This document shows positions 10,694 through 21,283 of a stretch of 64,000 nucleotides of DNA, piece by piece. Made by a program: the position numbers and the translations under genes. Under the pieces are notes generated by a model. That model was not told the origin of the DNA. It searched no databases and saw nothing but the letters and a program-made list of their open reading frames with translations. The DNA is from Entamoeba histolytica HM-1:IMSS. Lineage: Eukaryota > Evosea > Mastigamoebida > Endamoebidae. The stretch's first letter is position 1. Each line of letters begins with the position of its first letter. The stretch spans positions 1-64,000 of the forward strand of contig NW_001914907.1 in assembly GCF_000208925.1 (NCBI RefSeq), read 5' to 3'.

Positions 10694-12226
10694 ATGCAGG
10701 AAATACAACAAATTTTAATGCCATGGCTATTGTGTAAAACCTTAGGGTCTTGTAAAGAAAAGCAAACAAGACATAGAAATATAAGGTCATACAACAAAAA
10801 AAGAAATGTCAATAGCAATAAATGGCATAACAATTATAATAATAAAGGTAAACGATACATCAAGGAAAAAGGGTTTAGAAGACGAAAGACACAAAGAAAA
10901 ACAAATAAAAAACAAGGTAAATACAATAACAATAAAGATTATACAAATAACAAATACAAATGGCTAACAATAAAAGAGATACAAGAAAGAATAAAAAAAA
11001 TAACAAATGAATGGAATGAAGGAGAATACGAAGAAATACTTAAAAAATATGAAGGTAAGAAGAAAAGATGGTATGATATCCTCCAAGAAGTATATTCAAT
11101 TAAAAAGAAAAAGATAATTGAAAAAACGAAAGAAGAGTTTAAAGAAAAAACAAAAGATTGGGAGGAAAAAGACATTAAAACAAATGAAGAAGAAATTAAA
11201 AACAAAAACCCAATTAAAGAAATGAATGATAGATGTAAAATTGCAAGAATAATAAATGAAACAGAAAGTATAAAGAAAGTACAAGAAGAAACAAAAAATA
11301 AAGAAGAAAAGATAGAAGAAGAAAAAGAAAAAGAAGAAATACTTGCTCTGAAAAATCAAATTACTGAATTACAAGGAAAACTTAAAGAATTAAGTATGAA
11401 AAGAATGGAAGAAGAACAAGCCATCTCAGAAGAAATGATGAGAAAAGCAAAAGAAATAGTTAGGAAAGAATTTGAAGAAGAAATTACAGAAATGAAAACA
11501 CAAAATAGAAAGATTCAAACGAATTATGAAGAAATGAAGAAAGAAAATGAAAAATTAGAAGAAAGAAATTTAAAATTACAAGGAAAAATAAATGAGATAG
11601 AAGGAAAGAAAATCACAGAAGTAAATAATAAAGAAGAAAAAATCCGAAGCATCCAAGCTAATAAAAAGAAGATTGAAAAAGAAAATGAAGAAATGAAAGA
11701 AGAAATTGAAAAGTTGAAAAAGAGAAACAAGATACTAGAACAAAATACAAACACACTAGAGAAGAAGATTGAAATGATAGAAAAAAACACTGAAGAATTA
11801 AAGAAAGAAATAAGAGATAAAGAAAAACAAATCTCTGAGTATCAAGAAATTGCAATTAAAAACCAAGAAATTGCAGAAATAACAAGAGAAGAATTAGACA
11901 ACACACAAAAAGAAAATGAAGCACAAAAACAAATAATATCAAAACAACAAGATGATATTGAAAATTTTATCTCACAGAAGGAATTAGAGAAGAAGAAAAC
12001 GATGACACTTGTGATAAATACACAACCAGTATTGAGGAAAGCATCATCAGGAACGATGGAGATGAACGAAACTACTCCTATGAAAAAGACAGTAGTGGAA
12101 ATCGAAGAGGAAAGCAAAGCACTGATTGTCAAAAAAACAAGAGATGATAATCAGACAAGAAATACAACAAACCAAAGAAATCAAATTTTAAATGAAGTGT
12201 TGTATTGTTTTGAATTAATTGGTTGA
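10694..12226 (+). CDS. LINE ORF1 protein (basic, coiled-coil RNA-binding type)
   Basis: This 510-residue open frame starts at the first ATG inside the element (MQEIQQILMPWLL); the open frame upstream of it lies outside the LINE. The N-terminal ~100 residues are strongly basic (Lys/Arg/Asn, RRRKTQRKTNKK). Residues ~140-430 are a long Glu/Lys coiled coil. The tail contains VLRKASSGTMEMNE. ORF1 proteins of this retrotransposon family bind nucleic acid and assemble the ribonucleoprotein particle. I see no RRM or zinc knuckle. The stop codon overlaps the beginning of the ORF2 open frame (12223-12226). Confidence 0.85.
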   Translation: MQEIQQILMPWLLCKTLGSCKEKQTRHRNIRSYNKKRNVNSNKWHNNYNNKGKRYIKEKGFRRRKTQRKTNKKQGKYNNNKDYTNNKYKWLTIKEIQERIKKITNEWNEGEYEEILKKYEGKKKRWYDILQEVYSIKKKKIIEKTKEEFKEKTKDWEEKDIKTNEEEIKNKNPIKEMNDRCKIARIINETESIKKVQEETKNKEEKIEEEKEKEEILALKNQITELQGKLKELSMKRMEEEQAISEEMMRKAKEIVRKEFEEEITEMKTQNRKIQTNYEEMKKENEKLEERNLKLQGKINEIEGKKITEVNNKEEKIRSIQANKKKIEKENEEMKEEIEKLKKRNKILEQNTNTLEKKIEMIEKNTEELKKEIRDKEKQISEYQEIAIKNQEIAEITREELDNTQKENEAQKQIISKQQDDIENFISQKELEKKKTMTLVINTQPVLRKASSGTMEMNETTPMKKTVVEIEEESKALIVKKTRDDNQTRNTTNQRNQILNEVLYCFELIG

Positions 12227-15200
12227 ATAAGAAATTATATAAGAAATTAAGATGGGAACAAATTGAAAGTATAATAAAAGTGACAAACATCAATGTCAAT
12301 AATGAAAAAGAATATATTAAATATATTAAAATATCACATAAAATAAAAGAAAGCACTAAACGGTACATTAAAGTGAAAGTAAATGATATAATGGAAGGAA
12401 GAGTAGAGTGTAATTCAATAATAAAAAACATCATATTAAAGAATAATTCTACTGAAATTGATGAAGAATATCTTAACACTCTCATCAATAAAGTGAAAGA
12501 AATGAAAGTAGAAAAATGTTCAAACATTAATTACTACTGGAAAAGAAAAGAAACTGATGAATTAATAAGGGAAATTAATAATAGATGAGTATAATCATGA
12601 AGCAGAATGGATTATCTGCAAGATGATATGAAGAATATTTCAATGTGTATGCACCTCTATCTCCAAAATAAAATAATAAGAGATAAATTTGATGAAATTA
12701 AAGAAATCCTAAAGAAAATAAATAGACTAGAAGATTTGGTCAAGGGAAGGAAATGGTACAGAATAAAGTGCATCATGAAATTAAATGAACATGATGAAGA
12801 AGGAATAAAAGTTAAAGCACTAGAAAGAATAAAATACATAAAATATATGATGACAATGATAAAAGAAAGAATTAAATTTAATAAAGATGCAATAGTCAGA
12901 ATCAATACAAATAAAATCATGTTTGATTCTAACAAGAAAATTAGAATAAGGAAAAAAGACCCCAAAAATGAAATATACCCAAATAACGATATTACTTTAG
13001 AATACATGAAATTGTTATACGAAACACAGGTGATATTAAATAAAGAAAATTGGAAAATAAAACAAATCATCTTGTGGAATGAAAGATATAGAAATTATGA
13101 TAGTGTCATAATAACAATAAATGAATTAAATTTAAGTATAATGAAAATAAGTAACTGGAAAGCACCAGGAATAGACACTATATATGGGTATTATTGGAAA
13201 AGGATGTCATCATCAAGAGAAGCCATTCTCAGTATCTTCAATGAATGGTTAAACTTCCCCGAAAACATCCCATTAGACATGGTAAGTGGAAGAACTTTAT
13301 TAATCCACAAATTGATATGAATAATGTCACTAATTATCGTCCTATCAGTTGTACAAATGTAATTATGAAAGTATTTACCTCCATATTAAAAGAAAAGATT
13401 CACAGAAGACTTAACATGAATTGTGAATCATTTAAAATCAGTAGCAACCAATTGGGATGTAAGTTGCAATCTTTAGCTGCTAAAGAAGGAATAATTAATA
13501 GTTATATGATGAAGCAGCAGAAAGAAGAGAAATACCCAAAATATGTGGAGTCATATTATGACATTAAGAAAGCATATGACACAGTAAACCACGAATGGGT
13601 AATTGAATCATTAAAGTATTTTAATGTAGAGGGTGTCATCATTGACATAATTGAAAGTATAATGACTAGATGGAAGATATTCATCGGCTATAAATTTAAT
13701 GAATATCTAGGTAGTATTAAATTAAATAGAGGAATTTTACAAGGTGATTCCTTATCCCCTCTACTCTTCATCATTCAGATGAATGTAATTTCACAAATCA
13801 TCGAAGAGAAATTCCCAAAAGCAAATCACACATTATATATGGATGATTTGAGAATAATGACGCAAAGTAGTGAAGAAATGGGAATAATCCACAATGAAAT
13901 TAAAGAAATAATAAGTGGAATAGGGATGGAAATGAATGAGAAAAAATCAGGATTGGTATTAAAAAACATTAAAGAAATACCAAATGGAATGCAAAACATC
14001 CCAGTCATTGAAGGTGAGGACTTGTATAAATACTTAGGAATATGGCAGTCCGATGAAATTGATGACACCTTCAATTGTAAAACCATCAAAGAAAAAATGA
14101 TGAAGAAGATGGAAGAAATAAACACTGATGAAAGTAGTAATATAAGATATATTACTAGAATAAACAATGAAGTAATCCCTATTTTCAGATATTCAGCATC
14201 AGTTGTAAATTGGAAAATAACTGACCTAGACAAAATTGATTTGGAGATAAGAAAATACTTAAGAAAGGCAAAATACAATGGTGAAACTCCAAAGATAGGT
14301 TGTATGTCCCTCAAGAAGAAATGAATGATTAATAAATATAAGGGACGAATATGTTATTGAATTAGTAAGAACAGTGATGTACTACTGTACCAGAGAAAGT
14401 GAAATTGGAAATAACATATTAGATAGATGGTACAGTAAGAAAGGAATGTGGAATAGAATTAAAAAAGCCCTAGGTCATAAAATCCCAGAAACAAAAATAG
14501 AAGAAATAATAAATGAAGGGATAGAAAAGAAAAAAGAAAAAGAAGTAGTAGTAGAAATAAAGAAATTATTGACCGACCAACACATCAAAAAATGGAAGTG
14601 TCATCAAATAAGTGGACACTTTAGAAGATGGTTCGAGTCAAAAGGAGTAGATAAAACTACTACAGTGAAAGCATGGAAGTCCATCAATATTAAAAAGAAT
14701 GCATTTCTCCAATTAACTAAAATGCAAGATGGAGCAATATTTTGTGGGTATAAGAAAGCAAAAATAATGAAAAATGAAAGATTGAAATACTGCCCACTAT
14801 GTAAAGACAAGATAGCAACAGTAGAACACATTCTACTATCTTGTATTTATCATAATAAATCACAAAAAGAAAAACATGACAATATTGGCATTATAATATT
14901 GATTGATAAGAAAATACACAGGAAATATTCAATATAAAAAACCTCCATATGAAACAGTGTTCCAATATAAAGACATCACAATGATATGGAACAAACAAAT
15001 AATGCCTAAAAGTGATGGACAATACCACAAAAGACCAGATATATATGTATTAGATAAAAAGAATAAAACTGATCTATTATTTGATATGACTATTGTGGCT
15101 GATCACAATATTAATTGAGCCTATTGGAAAAAAAGAAATATGTATAAGGAATTAAAGAATAGGCTAATGAAAATAGAAAAATTAAAAGATGTCAGAATAA

Positions 15201-15451
15201 TTCCAGTAGTAATTTCAATCAATGGATTAATAAATAAAGAAAGTAATAAATTAATTAAAGAAATAAAAATTGAAATTGACATCGAAAAAGAAGTAAAAAA
15301 CCTTGTGATTAAAAACATGATGGATGTCATGGAATACTGCGGAGATCACAACCAAACATACTCCGTAGAGCTACTTGAAGAAGAAGACGAAGGGACGGGA
15401 TTAGTCTCCCCTAAGCCAGGAAGAATAGAAGCTAGTTCTATTAATACTTAA
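12223..15451 (+). pseudogene. LINE ORF2: reverse transcriptase plus restriction-like endonuclease, frame-broken
   Basis: The polyprotein can be followed through several frames. Breaks occur at in-frame stops 12586-12600, a shift near 13300, a stop at 14322-14324 with a shift, a shift near 14905, and a TGA at 15116-15118. Reverse transcriptase motifs are clear: NYRPISCTNVIMK, DIKKAYD (motif A), RGILQGDSLSPLLF (motif B) and YMDD (motif C). The C-terminal endonuclease has CPLCKDKIATVEHILLSC (CX2CX8HX4C) and RPDIYVLDKKNKTDLLFD (PDX14D), the signature of the restriction-like nuclease of early non-LTR elements that nicks the target for priming. No good ATG opens ORF2, so in intact copies it may be read by reinitiation or frameshift; this is inference. 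Confidence 0.9.
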
Positions 15452-15461
15452 TTAATTGCTT

Positions 15462-15482
15462 TTTATTTTTATTTTTTAAAAC
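15462..15482 (+). repeat. Target-site duplication, right copy (LINE)
   Basis: This copy is identical over 21 bp to 10659-10679. Only nine further bases are known before the assembly gap. Confidence 0.85.
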
Positions 15483-15491
15483 AAAAGATAA

Positions 15492-15591
15492 NNNNNNNNN
15501 NNNNNNNNNNNNNNNNNNNNNNNNNNNNNNNNNNNNNNNNNNNNNNNNNNNNNNNNNNNNNNNNNNNNNNNNNNNNNNNNNNNNNNNNNNN
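15492..15591. other. Assembly gap (100 N)
   Basis: Exactly 100 unknown bases is the usual placeholder length, so the true distance is unknown. The gap lies between the 3' ends of two LINEs in opposite orientation, a structure that assemblers and sequencing often fail to cross. Confidence 0.95.
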
Positions 15592-16235
15592 ATCCATCAT
15601 GTTTTTTATTACATTGTTTTTAGTTTCTTTAATGATGTTAATCTCATTCTTTAATTCTTTAATTAATTTAACACTTGAGTTCTTTATTAATCCATTTATT
15701 GAGATTACTACTGGAATTATTTTGACATCTTTTAATTTTTCTATTTTCATTATTATATTCTTTAATTCCTTGTACATATTTCTTTTCTTCATTTACACTC
15801 AATTAATATTGTCATCAGCCACAATAGTCATATCAAATAATAGATCAGTTTTATTCTTTTTATCTAATACATATATATCTGGTCTTTTGTGGTATTGTCC
15901 ATCACTTTTAGGCATTATTTGTTTGTTCCATATCATTGTGATGTCTTTATATTGGAACACTGTTTCATATGGGGATTTTTTATATTGAATATTTCCTGTG
16001 TATTTTCTTATCAATCAATATTATAATGCCAATATTGTCATGTTTTTCTTTTTGTGATTTTTATGATAAATACAAGATAGTAGAATGTGTTCTATTGTAG
16101 CCATCTTGTCTTTACAAAGTGTTGCGTATTTTATTCTTTCATTTTTTCATTAATTTTGTTTTTCTATACAATCTGAATATTGCTCCATCTTGCATTTTGT
16201 TAATTGGAACATTTCATTCTTCTTAGTGTTGTTTG
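15592..16235 (-). pseudogene. Inverted LINE fragment (ORF2 3' part: endonuclease region)
   Basis: On the minus strand this matches about 14690-15330 of the neighbouring LINE. It includes RPDIYVLDKKNKTDLLFD (the PDX14D endonuclease motif), ITMIWNKQIMPKSDGQYHK and the MYKELKN...VVISINGL segment. It stops at ~16235 on the 5' side, so it is 5'-truncated, and its extreme 3' end is lost in the gap. The first cysteines of the CCHC motif are destroyed (the TGCCCACTATG region is altered). It carries the same TGA after DNIN as the other copy. The middle ~290 bp is almost identical to the first copy while both flanks differ clearly. Confidence 0.9.
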
Positions 16236-19200
16236 ATTTAATAATAAAAAATAATAAAGAAATGAGAATAAAATTTAGAAATATACAAGAATAACTATTC
16301 AAGAATCGTTTTGAAATAGAATATACACAAACAAATTTCATGAATATTATCATGAAAACATTAAACATTATATTTATTAACTTGTTTCAATAATTTTTCA
16401 TTGAGAGAAACGTAATACATCACTCTTTTTTTAATATAAACAATAAACTATTATTTTTATACTAGCTATAGGAATATTTTTAATATATAAATAACATGAT
16501 TATATAGTTTTTGTTTTATGTTATCTTCTCCTCGTTAAACATTGAAACAAATAAATATAATAGGACATGAAAATAGATGGATAACATATTATTAAATACA
16601 ATCTTATTTATAAACAAATTTATTTTATATTAACAAGTAATTGTTTATTAAAAATATTTTGTTGAATATATATTATTAGTAATGATAAAGAGATTAAACT
16701 ATAATAAATTACAAGACTTTTATTTTCATCAATAAATTAATAAACAAAAGGAATATCAAAAACATTCATAACTTAATAAAAATAGTAATCATTGTATTAT
16801 TATATCAATAAGTACAATACACAAAACTCGTTTATAAGTTATATAATTTCATTGAGTCTTTAATTTTGAATAAATACTTATTTTATTCAAATAGAATACA
16901 TTCTTAAAAATCAATTTTTAAAAAGATGATCAAAAACTTTTTGACGTTTGAGTGTTTTTTAAAAGTATATTCAAAAATGTTTTGATAAAAAACATTGTCA
17001 AATCAATTTTTTAATTTCATATGTGAATTAATCAAATAACATCATTTGAATAAGAAATTATTTTATTAAAGGATCAAAGAAAAAAAAATCAACTTTCTTT
17101 AACTGGTGTTAAGAATAAACATTTGATAAGTGTGTTTTGTTTATAATTATTATAGATTAATAGAGAAGCACATCTCTTTCAATTGTTTTATCATTCCTCA
17201 TTCATGTATTTATTTTTTGGCCAAACATCCTTTTTGGTTGTAACAATAAGTTGAGATATTAATTGTGACAAGATAAGGTATTTTAAATAAAATAAAACAT
17301 TCATAAGAATAAATAAAAATGAAATAACTTAGAGTGATGTTTCTCATATCAAAGATTTGGCAGAATACATTCTTTGAACCAAAGAGATTTTTGTTTTATT
17401 GTTTTGGTTATTAGTTAAAGTTTCATTTTAACAAAATCAGTGCTACAACTCCTTTTGCGTTATTCTATTTATAAAAGAAAAGAATTTATTGTGAAATAAT
17501 ATATTAAACTTTTGTTACGAAGAGTTTTTGATAATAAATGATTTTTTTTAAGAAAGTTTATGTCTTCATTATACAAAGAATTTATTAGTTATAACATAAA
17601 CCAAATAAACAATACAACCAGAAAATACCAATAATTAAAAATGAGTATAAAGAAAATATTAAAATAATAAAAGAACAAATAAAAAAGGAAGGTTCTCTTT
17701 ATTTTTATTTAAAAGATTATTTAAATAACAATTTGTATGATATGAAGAGAATATAATTTCATTTTTTCAATAACTATAAGGGAAATAACTGTTTGATTGC
17801 CATATATTCGAATGTTCTAGTTGATAAAAATATTTGGTTTCACTTTATATAGTAATTTTATTACTAACTCTTAGATTTTATTGAGAGTCTCTATTTCCTT
17901 ACTTTACAGTTTATTTCACTTATTATTTTAATTTGTTAAATACTTTCTTTTAATATTTAATACATTTTTTTGTTTCACAGTAAACAGCTTTAGATATATT
18001 ATCATTATAGATTTGAATTGTTTATAGAAATTTTATTTTTATTGTTATCCCAGTTTTAATACCGTTGCAATGGTTAATTTATGATATGTTTAGTGATAAC
18101 TATTCTGAGAATGATAGATATATTTTTATTATACTTGTATTAGTATATAATTTTAAGAACAGAACATCTATAATATCTTTAGAAGATCTTCTTTTAAAAA
18201 ATGAAAATTATGTATTTTTTCACTACCAAAAACGCCATTGACTATTCCCTTCAACCAAGCTAATTTGTCTTTTATTAATGACATGATAAGATAATTAATT
18301 ACTATTCATTTCCATTTAGACTAAAACCTATTAATTAAAATAATTTTTAATCTTTTAAAACAAGTTTTGAATATTGTTATATGTCTTATTACTTTGGTCA
18401 TTCTCAATTATTTAAACATACTTCTTTCTCTTTATTCATTTCTATACATTGTGTTTTGTTAGATTATATCATTACTCTCTTTATCGATATATGTTTTAAT
18501 ATTTCATATTTTTATCCCTTTCCTTTTTGTTTCTTTTGGTTTATTTTCTTTAATTAAACCTTTATTCTTACAATATTCTTAACTTCTTTATTCTTCAATC
18601 TTACGAATTTGTTTAAATTACTTTCAATAAATACATCATTTTTTCTTTCAATTATTTTAGATTTTATTCTTTCTCTAATATAAGTTATTTTCCTCATTTT
18701 TTCTTCCTTTTTAGTGTCTTGGATTTTATTTCCATATATTTTGTTGTATTAAGGATGATGAAAAAATTAAGATAAGGAAATATGTAAAAAACAATCTTTT
18801 AAATAAAGAGAATAAAAAAAATACACAAATGACTCTTAATAGGAAGAATAACAATAATAATAATAATTAAAAAGAAACTAGAATAAAAAACATATATAAT
18901 TAAAATATTTGAAAATTTGTGAAAATAAAAAAATTTAATAAATCATTTTTTTCCATTCTTACTTCATATTAAGTCTATTTCTAAAACAACTGACAGTTTC
19001 TTATTTCGAATTTTTATTAAATTTCAATCAAATGTCTAGTTTTCAGATATTTGATAAAATATAAGAAAATATGAAAATGCTACATCTATATCTTACCCCC
19101 ACAAATTAGAGTTATTAATACTAGTTTAAAAAAAAGAATTAAATATCTTTTTGATAGATAAACAGTTAAATACTTTTAATTCTATGTTTTATTTTCACTA

Positions 19201-19380
19201 TATTCTTTGTTCAATCATTTTATAATTCTAACAAAATGATAAACTCAAAATTTATCTTTTTCAAATAATTTTTTTAACTTTATCTTTTGAATCGAAAAGA
19301 GTTATGAAACAGGCAATTTTATGAAAAGAAGAAATAAGAAGAACTAAAAAATCAGAACCTCAAACCTATTATTATCCTAT
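16236..19380. other. Long gene-poor, AT-rich region
   Basis: No gene of normal length is supported in this 3.1-kb stretch, and I found no tRNA-like B box. Two weak signals remain. A 38-codon frame at 18168-18284 (minus) has a surprisingly protein-like composition. A stop-free stretch at ~18545-18740 (minus) loosely resembles LINE ORF2. Runs of A and T and scattered short palindromes fill the rest. Nothing marks the exact promoter of the RasGAP gene, although AAGAACT and CAGAACC lie at ~19340-19360. Confidence 0.5.
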
Positions 19381-21195
19381 ATGACTACTGCTTCTATTGA
19401 CTTGTTTCAAAGATTATTTATCGGCGATGATGGCTATCAGTTAATGGTTGAAATTGCAAAGCAATTATCATGTGACTCTTTAGGAATGATTCAAGAGATT
19501 TTAACATTTTATGAAGCTCATAAACAAACACTCCATTTTTTAGATTATCTTATTCATCTAGAAATATCAAAATCAGAGAATGGTACAATGTTTAGAGGAA
19601 ATTCTTTTTGTTCTAGATGTTTAACAGTATATACTTTAATGACAATGTCAAATCAATATGTTATCAGTTTTCTTGAAGAACCAATGACTAAAGTATTGAA
19701 AGGAGAATATAAAAATTTAGAAATAAATCCGGACTTTGCTATAGGACCAATTGATGAAAGTATTTTTAAATTGAAAGAAATAGTACAAATATTTATTACA
19801 AGAATAATAGATACAATAAATCTATGGCCTGAATCATATAGATATTTATGTTATTCTTTATACTCAGAATGTGAAAAAACGACTACTCTTCAACCACTAC
19901 AATGTGTTAGTGGATTTTTAGTATTAAGAGTTATATGTCCTGCTATTATGCAACCACATAAAACAGGATTTTGTAATGAAAAACCAAATAATGATATTAT
20001 GAGAGGATTAATTATGATTTGTAAAGTGATTCAAAATATTGCAAATGGTACTTTGCCTCATGAACCTTATATGAAATGTCTTAGTGAATTTATTAGTAAA
20101 GAAACTATAGCACTTCAATTTGCTTTAGAAAAAATAAGTTTAATTAGACCAACTAAATTTTCATTTGTTCCTGTAAAAGAAAAAGAATTAGAAAGTGCAA
20201 TGAATTCAATAATTATTATCTGGAAAAATAATATAAAGAATGTTGATAATTATTTACAACAAAATTGTAGTAATGAATTTAAAGAACTTGCACATGCTGT
20301 TATTAAATATTCATCAAAAGGATATTTAAAAAGAAAACGTATTATGAACAAGAAAATGAAGGAAGATATTGCAATTAATCAATTATTTAATGAAGCAAAA
20401 CAAGGAAGTGTTACTGAAGTACAAACTATTATTAAAAAATATCCTGAAATTATTGACTGTACTGACGTTGATATGATGACACCTTTACATTATGCATGTG
20501 TATTTAAAAATATTCCAGTTGCTTTATTCTTATATAACAAAGGTTCAAGTTTATACTTACAAGATGCAATGGGGTTTTCTGCCTTACATTATGCATGTCA
20601 AGCAAATTTAATTGACCTTTTAAATTTAATAAAAGAAAGTAATTTTGTAGATGTTGGAATGACTAATGAAGAAGGAAATTCTTGTTTGCATTATTTAGTT
20701 CAACACGAATTTACACAATTTCATTTTCAATTTCTTGATTATCTCACAAGTAAAGATGAAGCAATAATTAATATTCAAAATTATGCTGGTGATTCTCCTT
20801 TACATTATGCAGTTTGTATTGCTCTAAATAATATTGAGGCAGGAAGATCAACTATTTCTGCATTAATTCAACATGGGGCTGATTGTCATCTAAGGAATAT
20901 GAAGGGAAAAACTCCAATGGACTTAGTGGAAGAAAAAGGAAGAACAGACCTTGAAATTGTTATGATGAGTGAAACTGTTGTTAAACCTTCAACCGTTTTA
21001 CCTGAATCACCTTCTGATGATCAGTTCAGACTACGCTCAAACTCTGGAGGAAAGAAAACAACAAGAAGAAATTCATTATTACTTCATAGGTCCCCTGCTT
21101 CACCTCGTTTATTGGCTGCATATCAATCACGAGGTAGTCTTTCAAGAAAACAACCATTTGGAGGGAGTACATCATCTCCAGTTTTACTCAAATAG
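19381..21195 (+). CDS. RasGAP domain protein with ankyrin repeats
   Basis: This predicted 604-residue protein should stimulate GTP hydrolysis by a Ras/Rap-type GTPase. Residues ~10-290 match the RasGAP fold. NGTMFRGNSF carries the likely arginine finger (R72), and FLVLRVICPAIMQP (about 178-191) is the FLR signature with the structural arginine. A basic stretch (SSKGYLKRKRIMNKK) leads into ankyrin repeats (~335-520), with TPLHYACVFKN, SALHYACQAN, SCLHYLVQ and SPLHYAVC. The tail is Ser/Arg-rich (TTRRNSLLLHRSPASPR), a possible phosphorylation region. The ATG is the first in frame, with GAAC sequences 25-40 bp upstream. It converges with the next gene, 88 bp between stops. Confidence 0.88.
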   Translation: MTTASIDLFQRLFIGDDGYQLMVEIAKQLSCDSLGMIQEILTFYEAHKQTLHFLDYLIHLEISKSENGTMFRGNSFCSRCLTVYTLMTMSNQYVISFLEEPMTKVLKGEYKNLEINPDFAIGPIDESIFKLKEIVQIFITRIIDTINLWPESYRYLCYSLYSECEKTTTLQPLQCVSGFLVLRVICPAIMQPHKTGFCNEKPNNDIMRGLIMICKVIQNIANGTLPHEPYMKCLSEFISKETIALQFALEKISLIRPTKFSFVPVKEKELESAMNSIIIIWKNNIKNVDNYLQQNCSNEFKELAHAVIKYSSKGYLKRKRIMNKKMKEDIAINQLFNEAKQGSVTEVQTIIKKYPEIIDCTDVDMMTPLHYACVFKNIPVALFLYNKGSSLYLQDAMGFSALHYACQANLIDLLNLIKESNFVDVGMTNEEGNSCLHYLVQHEFTQFHFQFLDYLTSKDEAIINIQNYAGDSPLHYAVCIALNNIEAGRSTISALIQHGADCHLRNMKGKTPMDLVEEKGRTDLEIVMMSETVVKPSTVLPESPSDDQFRLRSNSGGKKTTRRNSLLLHRSPASPRLLAAYQSRGSLSRKQPFGGSTSSPVLLK

Positions 21196-21283
21196 ATTAA
21201 ATGATTTTCACAAATATTATTTAATAGAACATCTATTCATCTTTGAATTTATTAAATTATCTTGTATTATATGTTTATTTGTT

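Larger units (their letters stand above)
10680..15461 (+). mobile_element. Near full-length EhLINE-type non-LTR retrotransposon (4.78 kb)
   Basis: The element lies exactly between two 21-bp direct repeats, and its length (~4782 bp) matches the known ~4.8-kb Entamoeba LINE. It encodes an intact ORF1 and a broken ORF2 that carries reverse transcriptase and a restriction-like endonuclease. The 3' terminal ~70 bp (GGGATTAGTCTCCCC..., then ATTAATACTTAATTAA) is shared with the SINE at 24.3 kb, which explains how the SINE is mobilised in trans. There is no poly(A) tail, in line with this clade. ORF2 carries several frame breaks, so this copy is unlikely to move by itself. The perfect target duplication suggests a fairly recent insertion. 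Confidence 0.93.

Noticed and set aside
16150..16368. 72-codon minus-strand frame
   Set aside because: It straddles the end of the LINE fragment and unrelated A/T sequence; Phe/Ile-rich with no features.
16236..19380. tRNA genes or an Entamoeba tRNA array
   Set aside because: I searched by eye for B-box-like GGTTCRANNCC and clover-leaf ends and saw none; a tRNAscan-SE run would settle it.
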